NCBI GenBank assembly: GCA_020072815.1
Contig: JAIQGE010000012.1
Coordinates: 124,001 to 188,000, forward strand
Length of the DNA: 64,000 nucleotides
Reading direction: 5' to 3'
DNA from: Terriglobia bacterium
Lineage (GTDB): Bacteria; Acidobacteriota; Terriglobia; Terriglobales; Acidobacteriaceae
The position numbers were made by a program, and so were the translations under genes. The notes under the pieces are model-generated. The model ran no database searches, was not told the DNA's origin, and saw only the letters and a list, made by a program, of their open reading frames with translations. Positions 43,751 through 51,801 of the stretch are shown piece after piece (the stretch's first letter is position 1; each line of letters begins with the position of its first letter).

Positions 43751-44518
43751 TCAGGCGGTGCGTATGGGCGAGCCACCTGGCCGGGACGAATTCATCTGCT
43801 GTGCTCCGCTGGAGGGCTGGTCTGCGTCGCCGCAGGAACAAAGCTTGCAGAACTCTTCCATGATCTTTTGTGACACTTCGAGAGGTGGGAGCGGGTTGAT
43901 CACCGTCATCCCGGCCAATGCACTGAGCGCCAGATAAGCCGCACGATTTGTCTGGAGAAACTCAATGGGATATTCAGGCTTGCGCTCGCGAGCCAGCCGC
44001 GGGTCTGCGTCGAGCAGATAGGCGATATCCGGTCTGGGGGTCATCCTCAGCAAGAATTTCAAGCACATTCCCGTCAGCCATCGGGGAGAAGATAGATTTG
44101 CGAATTCATCGTAGGCATACCTGTCAAAGATCACTACGTCAACTTTGCTCCTGCGCGCTTTCGCAACAGTCAGGTTGGTCCTCACGGTGTCCAGTGAATA
44201 AAAAACAAGCCGCGCAACCGTCATGTACCACGATCTGACATTCTTGTCTTGCCGATTTAAAGGCTTCTCCGGACTGCCAACACCTTTGTCTCCGCCGAAC
44301 ATGCTATGGCTTAGCTCCTTGCGGATATGCGTAAGCACCGCGACGTCATCCCAGAAGCTGAGGAGCAATACCCGGCTGCCGGCTTCATGTAGACGACGGC
44401 GCAGAGCAGTGATCTGCGTGGTCTTGCCGGCCCCGTCGATCCCCGAAAAGCTCAGTAAGACAGGATGGCCCCGTCGCACGATTTGCCGCGCGTGGATGGT
44501 GCCGCTCTTGTCAGGCAC
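43751..44518 (-). CDS. Thymidylate kinase-like P-loop protein
   Basis: 255 residues. The P-loop is LSFSGIDGAGKTTQI, the thymidylate-kinase signature, and a DR-Y motif follows in VVIFDRYAYDEFANLSS. The lid region and the tail differ from housekeeping Tmk: a long insert (FGGDKGVGSPEKPLNRQDKN) and a Cys-containing C-terminus with CKLCSCGDADQPS. Several such divergent kinases sit in polysaccharide loci, so a role in phosphorylating a sugar or lipid carrier is possible, but DTMP kinase activity is not excluded. Its end precedes the GT4 start by 241 bp on the same strand. Confidence 0.7.
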   Translation of the reverse strand: MPDKSGTIHARQIVRRGHPVLLSFSGIDGAGKTTQITALRRRLHEAGSRVLLLSFWDDVAVLTHIRKELSHSMFGGDKGVGSPEKPLNRQDKNVRSWYMTVARLVFYSLDTVRTNLTVAKARRSKVDVVIFDRYAYDEFANLSSPRWLTGMCLKFLLRMTPRPDIAYLLDADPRLARERKPEYPIEFLQTNRAAYLALSALAGMTVINPLPPLEVSQKIMEEFCKLCSCGDADQPSSGAQQMNSSRPGGSPIRTA

Positions 44519-44521
44519 CGC

Positions 44522-45037
44522 TTAGCGGACGCCCGGTGGTTTGCTAGACGTGGACCTGGAGAGGGCCAGGGTTGTCCCCAGGGCCACGCTCGCTCCCGCA
44601 ACGGCCCCGAGTTTGACCCAGAAAGCGCGGCGGCGATGCTGCTTCGCGGGAGCGATGGCCATTCCGGTTGGTGTGGACGCGGCAACTCCGCTCATTTTCT
44701 CTGATTCCGCAGCGGCGGTGCCGCTTGGCTTCTGAGCGTCAGCCTGCGTGGGCGTTGCAGACTTTTGCTCGTCAGTGCTCTGCGTCGTCTTGGCAACTGG
44801 AGCGCTGGGTAGTTCAGCAGGACCGGATTTGGACTCGCTCCGGGAAACCCCATCAGTCGGATCAGGGCTTGCAGGCTCTGCTTTTTGTGGTTGAGTTTCG
44901 GCAGGCTTTACCTCTTCCGATTGTTTTTGTGCGGAACCGTCCTGCTGTTGCGCCGGCGCCAAACTCCATCCTGGTCTGCTCAACAGCACGAGAATCAGAC
45001 TTGTCCCAATCCACCACGCTTGTTTCGTTGTTTTCAT
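44522..45037 (-). CDS. Exported low-complexity protein with C-terminal membrane segment
   Basis: 171 residues. Signal peptide WIGTSLILVLLSRPGWSLAP. The mature part is Gln/Glu/Lys/Pro/Ala-rich (SEEVKPAETQPQKAEPASPD), and the C-terminus has one membrane segment (FWVKLGAVAGASVALGTTLA) ending in a short Ser/Lys tail. There is no LPxTG motif before that segment, so it is not an obvious sortase substrate. The stop lies three bases before the kinase-like gene start, which suggests co-transcription. Function unknown; spacer or anchor proteins of this type are common in envelopes. Confidence 0.6.
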   Translation of the reverse strand: MKTTKQAWWIGTSLILVLLSRPGWSLAPAQQQDGSAQKQSEEVKPAETQPQKAEPASPDPTDGVSRSESKSGPAELPSAPVAKTTQSTDEQKSATPTQADAQKPSGTAAAESEKMSGVAASTPTGMAIAPAKQHRRRAFWVKLGAVAGASVALGTTLALSRSTSSKPPGVR

Positions 45038-45060
45038 TTTTCCTCATTTCTTGCTTGGCA

Positions 45061-45396
45061 TCAGCCGGCAATTCCGGAGAGTTTTTCCACGGCCTCAGAG
45101 TTGGAGGCAAAGATCTCAAAGAGCCGGTCAATGCAGGTGAGTTCCAGTACCACCATGACTTCTGCTGGAACGGAGGCAAGGCTCAATTCACCATCTTGTC
45201 TGATCACTTGCTCAACACAATGTAAGAGCATTTCCGTACCCGCACGATCAATCTCCTGGACTTGAGAAAAGTCGAAGACAATACGGGGGCGGTCAGCCCT
45301 AAAGAGAACATTTATCCCACGCAGAAAGCGTTGAACGTGCCTTGTTGTGAGGCGCGTCGGCAGTTCGATGACGACTACGGTTCTTTTATTGATCAT
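45061..45396 (-). CDS. STAS-domain protein (anti-sigma factor antagonist-like)
   Basis: 111 residues, a single STAS domain: VVVIELPTRLTTRHVQRFLR, RIVFDFSQVQEIDRAGTEML and LSLASVPAEVMVVLELTC. The loop that holds the phosphorylatable serine in SpoIIAA-type antagonists reads EIDRAGTEM here; the expected Ser is replaced by Ala-Gly-Thr, so phospho-control would need the Thr. No serine kinase (RsbW-type) gene is nearby. It stands 57 bp from the sugar-nucleotidyltransferase-like gene. A regulatory role is likely, but the partner is not visible. Confidence 0.8.
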   Translation of the reverse strand: MINKRTVVVIELPTRLTTRHVQRFLRGINVLFRADRPRIVFDFSQVQEIDRAGTEMLLHCVEQVIRQDGELSLASVPAEVMVVLELTCIDRLFEIFASNSEAVEKLSGIAG

Positions 45397-45453
45397 ATTT
45401 GTGCCTCATCGACTTCCGGACGCCGGGAGAAAAGTTTGCAAGCCTGCTTCTGT

Positions 45454-46470
45454 CTAGGGCTCGCGAATATCAGGGAAAGACGGCAGAAACCGGTGAAACG
45501 CTGATGTTCGCCTTCGAATCAATCGGTCATCTTGAATATCCACGGTAACGTTGTGACGCAGGTGGGCAACCTTGCTGCCGTAGATGACGGCATGTGATAC
45601 GTCAAGCCACGCTCCAAGGTGTGTATGTGCCAGGATCGAGGCGTCGGCGACCACGGTCCCGCAGCCTATGTTGCAAGACCGTTCCACGCTGCTGAACCTG
45701 GCGAGCAAAGCGGTTGCCTGAACTCGTGTGTCACGTCCTATGTAGACGGGCCCGGCAACGCGAGCGCGGGGATGCACGCGGGCATTGTCGTCCAGCCAGA
45801 CCCCTGGCCCGATTTCCGTCCCCGATGGACGGACGGCATGCCGTGAACTGAAAGCGTCCACAACAAGATGCCTGACATCGGAGGCCGTTGAAAGGCGATT
45901 TACATAGGTGGCCTGGTCGTAGTACGCAATGGAGCCCCTGCCTGCCGCGCATGTCTTTTCGAGCAAGTGCATCCCGATTGTGCTGAAGTGAAGGGCGTCA
46001 AGCATCCAGAAATCCAGAGGTCCATCGCCGTCAGTGACCTGCGTCATGGGCTGTGCCTTGTCTCGATGAAATTGCACAAGGTCAGCAAAATCAAATTCCA
46101 CGTAGGCCCCGAGCCGGATCAGCAAGATAGTTTTGACGCCGCCCTTGATGTACTCATCAACAACACGACCGAGAACAGGCCAGACCTTGCCCGTTTGATG
46201 AACCAGCACGTTGACAGCGGAAGATATTGACGCACCAGCCAAATCGGGCAGGCCAGCCGCGGCCGTCAGCGAAATGGGCTTTACGCCAACCTGCTGCAAG
46301 TATCTGATCGTTCGCTGAAGAGCGGATTGCCCCAAGATCTCTAGGGCCGCAATCGGAGTTCCGGCCAGACAATCCAGCGGTTCAGTTTTCGTGGCAGCAG
46401 GGCCAGCAGACACAGCGGTGCGTTCTACCAGCGCAGGACCACCAAGAACGACAATCGCACCAACCGGCAC
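45454..46470 (-). CDS. Sugar-nucleotidyltransferase-like protein with left-handed beta-helix
   Basis: 338 residues. The N-terminal ~200 residues resemble a degenerate nucleotidyltransferase: CLAGTPIAALEILGQSALQR corresponds to the region after the usual G-x-G-T-R-L-x-P-L loop, but that catalytic loop is missing. The C-terminal ~110 residues form hexapeptide turns (GTEIGPGVWLDDNARVHPRA, VAGPVYIGRDTRVQATALLA, CGTVVADASILAHTHLG), a left-handed beta-helix as in GlmU or mannose-1-phosphate guanylyltransferases. The absent pyrophosphorylase loop means catalysis is doubtful; it may be a scaffold or regulator. Confidence 0.7.
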   Translation of the reverse strand: MPVGAIVVLGGPALVERTAVSAGPAATKTEPLDCLAGTPIAALEILGQSALQRTIRYLQQVGVKPISLTAAAGLPDLAGASISSAVNVLVHQTGKVWPVLGRVVDEYIKGGVKTILLIRLGAYVEFDFADLVQFHRDKAQPMTQVTDGDGPLDFWMLDALHFSTIGMHLLEKTCAAGRGSIAYYDQATYVNRLSTASDVRHLVVDAFSSRHAVRPSGTEIGPGVWLDDNARVHPRARVAGPVYIGRDTRVQATALLARFSSVERSCNIGCGTVVADASILAHTHLGAWLDVSHAVIYGSKVAHLRHNVTVDIQDDRLIRRRTSAFHRFLPSFPDIREP

Positions 46471-46545
46471 AGTATTATGTCCCTTTCCGTCCGCTGCATA
46501 TCTTTTCCGGCACGCCGTTTACGCTCTCTGTACATTCAGTGCGCT

Positions 46546-47307
46546 TTATGAGGCTTTCAATGCGCTAACTCCGCAAGAGTTGGTCGCGCTTCTGAGATCA
46601 GGACGGCCCACGGACCGCGCCCGGGCCGCGCTTTGCTGGTCTGCGCCTTGGGTCGACACTTTCCTGGCTTCGCCACGTCCAGGCAGCATCAGCCAATTGC
46701 GGATCTTTTTTCTCGCTTTGTGAAGTTGGGCCTTGGAGTTGCCAACGGAGCACTCCAGCAGGTCAGCAACCTCATGATGCTCGTACCCCTCAACGTCGTG
46801 CAGGATGAATATTGTGCGGCAGCCGGGCGGCAATTCTTCAATCGCCCGCAGCAAGGTGATCCTATCGATCACTCCCAGGAGTTGAGCATCGCCCCGGCCC
46901 ACTTCTTGTCTTACAAACGTGGAGTCGACCCGGATTTCCGTGTCTACCGAAAGGGCCTCAGATTTGCCCTTGCGAAAATTCGCAAGCACGGTGTTCAGCG
47001 CAATTCTGTAGAGCCACGTGGAGAACTTGGCTTCACCCCTGAAGGTATGAAGTTTGCGGAACACTCGCATGAACGCGTCTTGAGTCAAATCTTCTGCTTT
47101 GGCAGTGTCCTTGGACATGTGCAGGCACAACGTGTAAACGCGCCGCTTGTGCATGTTGAACAGAGCAGCAAAGGCTTGTTCGCTGCCTTCTTTGGCCCTG
47201 GCAATCAACTGGCGCTCGTCGTCCTGATCGCAGATGGCAGCAAGGGGCCCGCAGATACTCTCGTTCCGCTGATGGACGCCCGCTTCACTTTGCTCTTGGC
47301 TGTGCAT
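46546..47307 (-). CDS. ECF-type RNA polymerase sigma factor
   Basis: 253 residues. Region 2 is FAALFNMHKRRVYTLCLHMS, AEDLTQDAFMRVFRKLHTFR and FSTWLYRIALNTVLANFRKG; region 4 is LRAIEELPPGCRTIFILHDV and HHEVADLLECSVGNSKAQLH. The order and length fit ECF (sigma-70 group 4) factors. About 55 residues at the C-terminus are an Arg/Ala/Ser-rich extension not usual for the group. No anti-sigma gene with a zinc motif is adjacent; the STAS gene 1.1 kb away is the only candidate regulator in sight. Confidence 0.88.
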   Translation of the reverse strand: MHSQEQSEAGVHQRNESICGPLAAICDQDDERQLIARAKEGSEQAFAALFNMHKRRVYTLCLHMSKDTAKAEDLTQDAFMRVFRKLHTFRGEAKFSTWLYRIALNTVLANFRKGKSEALSVDTEIRVDSTFVRQEVGRGDAQLLGVIDRITLLRAIEELPPGCRTIFILHDVEGYEHHEVADLLECSVGNSKAQLHKARKKIRNWLMLPGRGEARKVSTQGADQQSAARARSVGRPDLRSATNSCGVSALKAS

Positions 47308-47612
47308 AGTTCAATACTCCTCTTGCCTTCCAGTTCCAGGACGCCCATCTAATCTTGGCGTCACGACGCGCTGTTGCGAGGCGTCTCGCATGGCTGATTC
47401 TCTTCGCGCCTTCAACCAAGCATTCCGTCTTGCTTTCGCCAGAAGCTGGCTGTATCCAACTGGAATTCCCAACGCCAGACAACGGTAAAAATATTTTCCA
47501 GTTACGTCTGGTCAAAACGGCACACTTCAACGATTAATGAGGTAGGTTGGGTTGCTTTTCCGGAACAACTTTGGAAATGTTGAGATGACTCGGAGCCATG
47601 GGGTCTATGCCT
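47308..47612. other. Intergenic region upstream of the sigma factor gene
   Basis: 305 bp with no supported gene. It should hold the sigma factor promoter. Short open frames on both strands lack ribosome sites and conserved features. Confidence 0.4.
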
Positions 47613-47807
47613 TCATCGGAAGGATGCGCTGTTTTTTTCCTGGAGGCGCATTTCTTGTACGACTTTCTGCAGGGCCTCAGAGATTGTCGCCGCTTCAGCC
47701 AGATGATAGAGCTTCTCTCCGTTGCACGCGACGGCTTGCGCTGAATAGATCTCTTGGGCGCCGCGATATTCTGCGGAGATGGCTATCGTGAAGAGCAACG
47801 TGGTCAT
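47613..47807 (-). CDS. Small conserved hypothetical protein
   Basis: 64 residues: MTTLLFTIAISAEYRGAQEI, then YSAQAVACNGEKLYHLAEAA, then ISEALQKVVQEMRLQE. The pattern of a short strand followed by two helices and the conserved-looking GEKLYHLAEAATI block recalls small acidobacterial proteins of the same size (from memory, not checked). No signal peptide. It lies 27 bp from the next small gene on the same strand, so the two are probably co-transcribed. Function unknown. Confidence 0.55.
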   Translation of the reverse strand: MTTLLFTIAISAEYRGAQEIYSAQAVACNGEKLYHLAEAATISEALQKVVQEMRLQEKNSASFR

Positions 47808-47834
47808 TCATTCCTTCTTCTCGCCGCTTGGAGC

Positions 47835-48086
47835 TCAGCGCGACTCTGCGAGATCGAGAGCATTTGCGAACGCCGTTGCAGGATGGTCCGCGTTCGCATT
47901 GTTCACTGAATCCAATTGGGCCGGGGGCCCCTGGGTGACTTCACGCGTGATGGCGACAAGCCATGCTTCCACCTCCATGACCTCGCGGGCACGAAACTCG
48001 ATGATCTTTCCGCGCTCGCTCGGCGGAATCCCCTTTTCGGGCAAGACGGCATTCGTTGGAATGTAGAATTCGATCAGCTGCGCCAT
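47835..48086 (-). CDS. Small conserved hypothetical protein
   Basis: 83 residues, beginning MAQLIEFYIPTNAVLPEKGI and PPSERGKIIEFRAREVME. The start QLIEFYIP and the later GKIIEF are features of a short protein type I have seen often in Acidobacteria; this is from memory only. The helical C-terminus ends in ANALDLAESR. Soluble, no cysteines. Possibly expressed together with the small gene at 47613-47807. No function can be proposed. Confidence 0.6.
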   Translation of the reverse strand: MAQLIEFYIPTNAVLPEKGIPPSERGKIIEFRAREVMEVEAWLVAITREVTQGPPAQLDSVNNANADHPATAFANALDLAESR

Positions 48087-48428
48087 GGATACCTCAAGAG
48101 CCGGAGCCTAATCCTGCAAAGCTTCCATCCGCCAATCATCAGCGGTTTGCATCGGGACTTGATCCAATCCTAACCTTCACGGTTTCAGAAGTCTGGTCAT
48201 AAGTGCTCAGGGGCCGACAAAGCGATCTCTGGCGCCCACGTGAACCGTTAAGCTCAATATTGATCAGTAATCTGGAAGTCAGACCTTGATACTAGCCATG
48301 GATAACACTCTTCACGGTTGAGAAGATGCCGGATCCCCGGCTGTACACCTTTTGTGAGCCGACAGCACAAATAGGTCCCACAACGTACCAGCGACCGTGC
48401 AGCTATTCGGAGAAAAGCAGGAGTCAAC
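48087..48428. promoter_or_regulatory. Divergent region ahead of the sortase module
   Basis: 342 bp between a minus-strand small gene and the plus-strand LPATG gene. It should contain the promoter of the sortase module. No clear boxes seen. The start at 48429 is preceded by a weak AGGAG (about 48418-48422). Confidence 0.4.
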
Positions 48429-49199
48429 ATGAAATCGTTCAAGATGTTTGCAACTGTACTGTCAGTCGCCGTGCTGTGCATGCTCGCTGTTCCCAGAGCA
48501 GCAGCCGATGACTGGAACAAGCGCACCACGGTGACATTCAGCGCGCCCGTCGAGGTGCCCGGCGTGGGCGCCCAGGTTTTGCCGGCCGGCACGTATCTTT
48601 TCAAGCTGATGGATTCGCCATCGGACCGGAACATCGTTCAGATCTTCAACGAAGATGGAACTCATCTGTACACAACCATCCTGGCAATCCCGAACTACCG
48701 TTTGCACGCAACCGACAAGACCGTAATGACTTTCCGGGAAAGAGCAGAAGGCCAGCCAGAAGCGATCCGGGCGTGGTTTTATCCCGGGGCAACTTGGGGC
48801 CAGGAATTTGTTTACAACAAGACAAGGGCCGTGGAACTGGCAAAGATAACCAATGAGCCAGTTCTCTCTACTCCGGTCGAACTTGCAGCGGCGCCTATTG
48901 AGTCTTTGAAGACGGCGCCGGTGGAAGCCGTTGACCCAAAAGGCGAACCGGTACAACTGGCGCAGGTTGTTGAAGCGCCGCCGGTAACGGAGCCAGCTCC
49001 CGCAGTTGCAACAGAACCGGCGGTTGAACCAGCGCCGGCCGCCGCCGCTGCGCCGATTGCCAGCGAAAACCTGCCTGCGACGGGCAGCTTATTGCCACTG
49101 ATCGGAATGATGGGACTGCTATCCCTGGGTGCAGGCTTAGGCGTCGGCTTTGGCCTGAAACTGATTTCTAGGAAACCCGCTTTGACCGAGCAAATGTAA
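48429..49199 (+). CDS. Exported protein with LPATG sortase-type sorting signal
   Basis: 256 residues. Signal peptide with cleavage near VPRAAADDW; then a beta-rich domain of about 110 residues (TTVTFSAPVEVPGVGAQVLP, AGTYLFKLMDSPSDRNIVQI) that resembles acidobacterial surface-domain proteins. A Pro/Ala/Glu spacer (about 150-212) leads to a complete sorting signal: LPATG at 215-219, a hydrophobic segment (LLPLIGMMGLLSLGAGLGVG), and a positively charged tail with SRKPALTEQM. This is the tripartite signal recognised by sortases, which cleave between Thr and Gly. The class D-like sortase gene 1.2 kb downstream is the natural partner. In a diderm the final anchor is unknown. Confidence 0.88.
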   Translation: MKSFKMFATVLSVAVLCMLAVPRAAADDWNKRTTVTFSAPVEVPGVGAQVLPAGTYLFKLMDSPSDRNIVQIFNEDGTHLYTTILAIPNYRLHATDKTVMTFRERAEGQPEAIRAWFYPGATWGQEFVYNKTRAVELAKITNEPVLSTPVELAAAPIESLKTAPVEAVDPKGEPVQLAQVVEAPPVTEPAPAVATEPAVEPAPAAAAAPIASENLPATGSLLPLIGMMGLLSLGAGLGVGFGLKLISRKPALTEQM

Positions 49200-49334
49200 T
49201 CGCAGGCAAGGCAATCAGCTGTAAGAAACACGGAAGAGGTGGTGCGCAGGCGCCACCTCCTTTCGTCGTAAAGAACCAAGTCCCACATCCCGGAGTGAAG
49301 GCGAGAAGCGTTGCTCCATGAAAGCGCCACGCGC

Positions 49335-50444
49335 ATGGCTCAGCCGTTTACAGCTCGAGCAAGTTTGTACGGCTGCCCGAGGCAGCATGCCGACTATCCC
49401 GGCGCTGGAGAAGGCATTGCCGGAGGACACCATTTCACTTTCCGATTCCTGCTCGCACTTGTTGCCATGCTTGCTTTACCCAGCGCGGTGCGGCCGCAAG
49501 AATCGTTGCCATCGCACAGACAGAAGAGCGATGCCTACACCATCCGCGTGAATGTTGGCGAGGTAGTTCTGCACGCCACGGCACACGACCACAAAGGCGT
49601 CCTTGTCTCCGGACTCAATAAAGAACAGTTTCAGATTTACGAAGATGGAGTGCTCCAAGCAATCAAATATTTTAGCCACCAAGACGTTCCGGTTACCGTC
49701 GGGCTGGTGATTGACAACAGCGGAAGCATGGGAAAGAAGCGGGCGGAAGTCATCGCGGCATCGTTGGCGTTTGCCCGCTCCAGCAATCCGCACGATCAGA
49801 TCTTCGTGGTCAACTTCAATGAGCATGTTCGGTTCGCGCTTCCGGGGGCCGCGCCGTTTACCGACCAGGCGCCGCAGCTTGAAATTGCTCTGTCCACAAT
49901 CATCACCAGTGGGCAGACGGCGCTTTACGACGCCGTGGCAGCAGCGCTCGAACAATTGAAGAAGGGTGACCGCGACAAGAAAGTGCTGATTGTAATCAGC
50001 GACGGAGGCGACAATGCCAGCCGACACACCCTGGTCCAGATTATGGCCCTGGCGCGGTACAGCGACGCAATCATCTACACCATTGGCCTCTTTGACGACG
50101 AAGATGACGACCGTAATCCGCATGTTCTGAGGCAACTTGCGGCGGACACGGGCGGCGATGTGTTTCTGCCCCGCTCACTCAAGGAGGCAATCCCAATTTG
50201 TGAACGCATCGCCCGCGATATCCGCAACCAGTACACGATCGCATATGTCCCCGCCAACCGTCTGCGGGATGGAAGCTACCGGAACATACAGGTGAAGGCC
50301 AGCGCGCCCGGACACGGGCATTTGTTGGTCCGCACGCGGGCTGGTTACTACGCGGCATTGCCGACGCAGCCATTACCAACGCAACCATCGCCGACGCAAC
50401 CGTCGCCTGCAGCGAAAGTTCCCGACCATGACACCTACGACTGA
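49335..50444 (+). CDS. Exported VWA-domain protein of the sortase module
   Basis: 369 residues from ATG 49335 (an in-frame TTG at 49311 is possible). Unusual N-terminus of about 35 residues before the hydrophobic segment FRFLLALVAMLALPSAVRPQ. The VWA domain has the MIDAS loop LVIDNSGSMGKKR, the VVNFNEHVRF strand, TALYDAV and VLIVISDGGDNASR. The end is a Pro-rich repeat (LPTQPLPTQPSPTQPSP) and contains no sorting signal. It resembles the VWA module of 39901-41928. Its stop lies inside the first codons of the sortase gene (17-base overlap), so the two are translated together. In proteobacterial dedicated sortase systems a VWA protein is the substrate; here the VWA protein lacks LPxTG. Confidence 0.85.
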   Translation: MAQPFTARASLYGCPRQHADYPGAGEGIAGGHHFTFRFLLALVAMLALPSAVRPQESLPSHRQKSDAYTIRVNVGEVVLHATAHDHKGVLVSGLNKEQFQIYEDGVLQAIKYFSHQDVPVTVGLVIDNSGSMGKKRAEVIAASLAFARSSNPHDQIFVVNFNEHVRFALPGAAPFTDQAPQLEIALSTIITSGQTALYDAVAAALEQLKKGDRDKKVLIVISDGGDNASRHTLVQIMALARYSDAIIYTIGLFDDEDDDRNPHVLRQLAADTGGDVFLPRSLKEAIPICERIARDIRNQYTIAYVPANRLRDGSYRNIQVKASAPGHGHLLVRTRAGYYAALPTQPLPTQPSPTQPSPAAKVPDHDTYD

Positions 50445-51042
50445 GCAGAAGGCGCTTGCCGCAACGCGCACTGAATGGGTCCTGCGTTTCAGCCAATCGC
50501 TGCTCGTCGGCGCTGGTGTCATCGCGCTCTGCTACTTTGCCTTTGCCAAGCTCGACGCATGGGTGTATCAGGCGAATGCCAAGCGTTTGCTGGATTCGCA
50601 GATCCAAATGCAACAAGAGAAGAGGGTCAGCCCTCCTCAGCCAGCAGCCAAAGATGGAGATGTTCTTGGCCGCGTTGAAATTCCCAGACTGGGAATATCC
50701 GTGGCCGTGCTAAAAGGCACAAGCTCGCGGATCCTCCGGTTGGGCGCCGGGCACATCGAAGGCACCGCACTTCTTGGTGAACCCGGGAACAGCGGAATCG
50801 CGGGGCACCGCGATACGTTCTTTCGTCCATTAAAGAACATTCGGCAGAACGACGAAATTCAAATTCAAACAGCAACTGGGCTGTCCCGCTATCGGGTGGA
50901 TTGGTTCCGGGTGGTCGGCCCCGGCGATATGAGCGTGTTGGCCCCCTCAACTGAAGCAGCTCTCACGCTTGTGACTTGCTACCCCTTTTACTATTTCGGT
51001 GCAGCGCCGAAAAGGTTCGTGGTCCATGCGCAGAAGCTTTAG
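50428..51042 (+). CDS. Class D-like sortase
   Basis: 204 residues. An N-terminal membrane segment (about 22-40) is followed by a spacer and the sortase beta-barrel from VLGRVEIPRLGISVAVL. The catalytic triad is visible: H127 in IAGHRDTFFRPL, C184 in LVTCYPFYY (the TLxTC active site) and R196 in PKRFVVHA. The short catalytic domain and the TLVTCYPF form fit class D/E or Gram-negative sortases. Membrane-anchored transpeptidase that would cleave LPATG-type signals. It overlaps the VWA gene by 17 bases and lies downstream of the LPATG substrate gene, so the three genes act together. Acceptor nucleophile in a diderm unknown. Confidence 0.9.
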   Translation: MTPTTEQKALAATRTEWVLRFSQSLLVGAGVIALCYFAFAKLDAWVYQANAKRLLDSQIQMQQEKRVSPPQPAAKDGDVLGRVEIPRLGISVAVLKGTSSRILRLGAGHIEGTALLGEPGNSGIAGHRDTFFRPLKNIRQNDEIQIQTATGLSRYRVDWFRVVGPGDMSVLAPSTEAALTLVTCYPFYYFGAAPKRFVVHAQKL

Positions 51043-51215
51043 CCCAATTGCCGCAACCAGTTCCGCACCCGCGCAGCTCAAGTCCGCCACACACATGATC
51101 TTACAAACGGGAAAGCGCAGCACATGGCTGCGCGATTCCCGGCTGATCAAACAAGATGAGAGCGGCGAGTCCTGCGCGGGTGCGGCATGAGCACAATGTT
51201 GCTCTCCAAAATCTA

Positions 51216-51560
51216 CTACGTCGTGGCGGGGTATCGCGGAACACCTGCGCCTTTCACGCTGAGGTGGATTCGATAAAGCCCGGTCTTCGCCGTCAAGTAC
51301 AGCGTTTGGCGGTCATCGTCGCCCCAAGCCAGATTGTGCGCGTGCATGGGAGTAATGATGGTGCCCAGGTGCTTTCCTTCGGCCGAGATCACCCAAATTC
51401 CGCCCGAACCGGAGACATATAGATTGCCGCCCTCATCCACCAAAATGCCGTCAATCGCGTCTTCGCCCGGCGCGCTGGTGGTATCAAGAGTGAGCCCGTT
51501 CGATCCAGGCTGGCCATACTCGGCGATGTCGGCTCCATCGAAGCCGCTCTTTTCGACGCA
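51216..51560 (-). pseudogene. Truncated SMP-30/gluconolactonase-like gene
   Basis: The frame encodes the C-terminal third of the six-bladed propeller family: FDGADIAEYGQPGSNGLTLD, DAIDGILVDEGGNLYVSGSG, GKHLGTIITPMHAHNLAWGD and TLYLTAKTGLYRIHL. About 200 N-terminal residues are missing; the frame runs back into the DUF3309-type gene with no suitable start. GNLYVSG and WGDDDRQTLYLTA are diagnostic for SMP-30/gluconolactonase/LRE proteins. It is a remnant left by a deletion or insertion, next to other damaged genes. Confidence 0.75.
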
Positions 51561-51564
51561 TGGT

Positions 51565-51720
51565 TCAGATTTGCCCGAGCACCACGAGGATTACAACCAC
51601 GAGAAGAACCAGTCCCAATCCCCCCATCGGCATATAACCCCAGTTTCTGCTATGCGACCATCTGGGTAACGCTCCAAAGAGCGCCAGTATCAGAATCACA
51701 ATCAATATCATTCCAAGCAT
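51565..51720 (-). CDS. DUF3309-type small membrane protein
   Basis: A 51-residue protein, read from ATG 51720: MLGMILIVILILALFGALPR, then WSHSRNWGYMPMGGLGLVLL and VVVILVVLGQI. Two membrane segments flank a short W-x-H-S-x-N-W-G-Y-x-P-x-G-G turn, the motif of DUF3309-type peptides found in many proteobacteria and acidobacteria. Preceded by AAGAAGGAGTGAAGC, a strong ribosome site. Function unknown; often stress-linked. The frame overlaps the start of the SMP-30 remnant. Confidence 0.85.
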   Translation of the reverse strand: MLGMILIVILILALFGALPRWSHSRNWGYMPMGGLGLVLLVVVILVVLGQI

Positions 51721-51801
51721 GCTTCACTCCTTCTTTTATCATTCGGGCAGGACGCTTCGCCGCTGGGTGCAGCCTCTCCCGAGGCTGCACCGCACATACG
51801 G

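Noticed and set aside
46633-47352. 239-codon plus-strand frame over the sigma factor gene
   Set aside because: Antisense shadow of a clear ECF sigma factor.
50345-50425. Pro-rich LPTQP repeats at the end of the VWA protein as sortase signals
   Set aside because: No LPxTG, no following hydrophobic segment and no charged tail.
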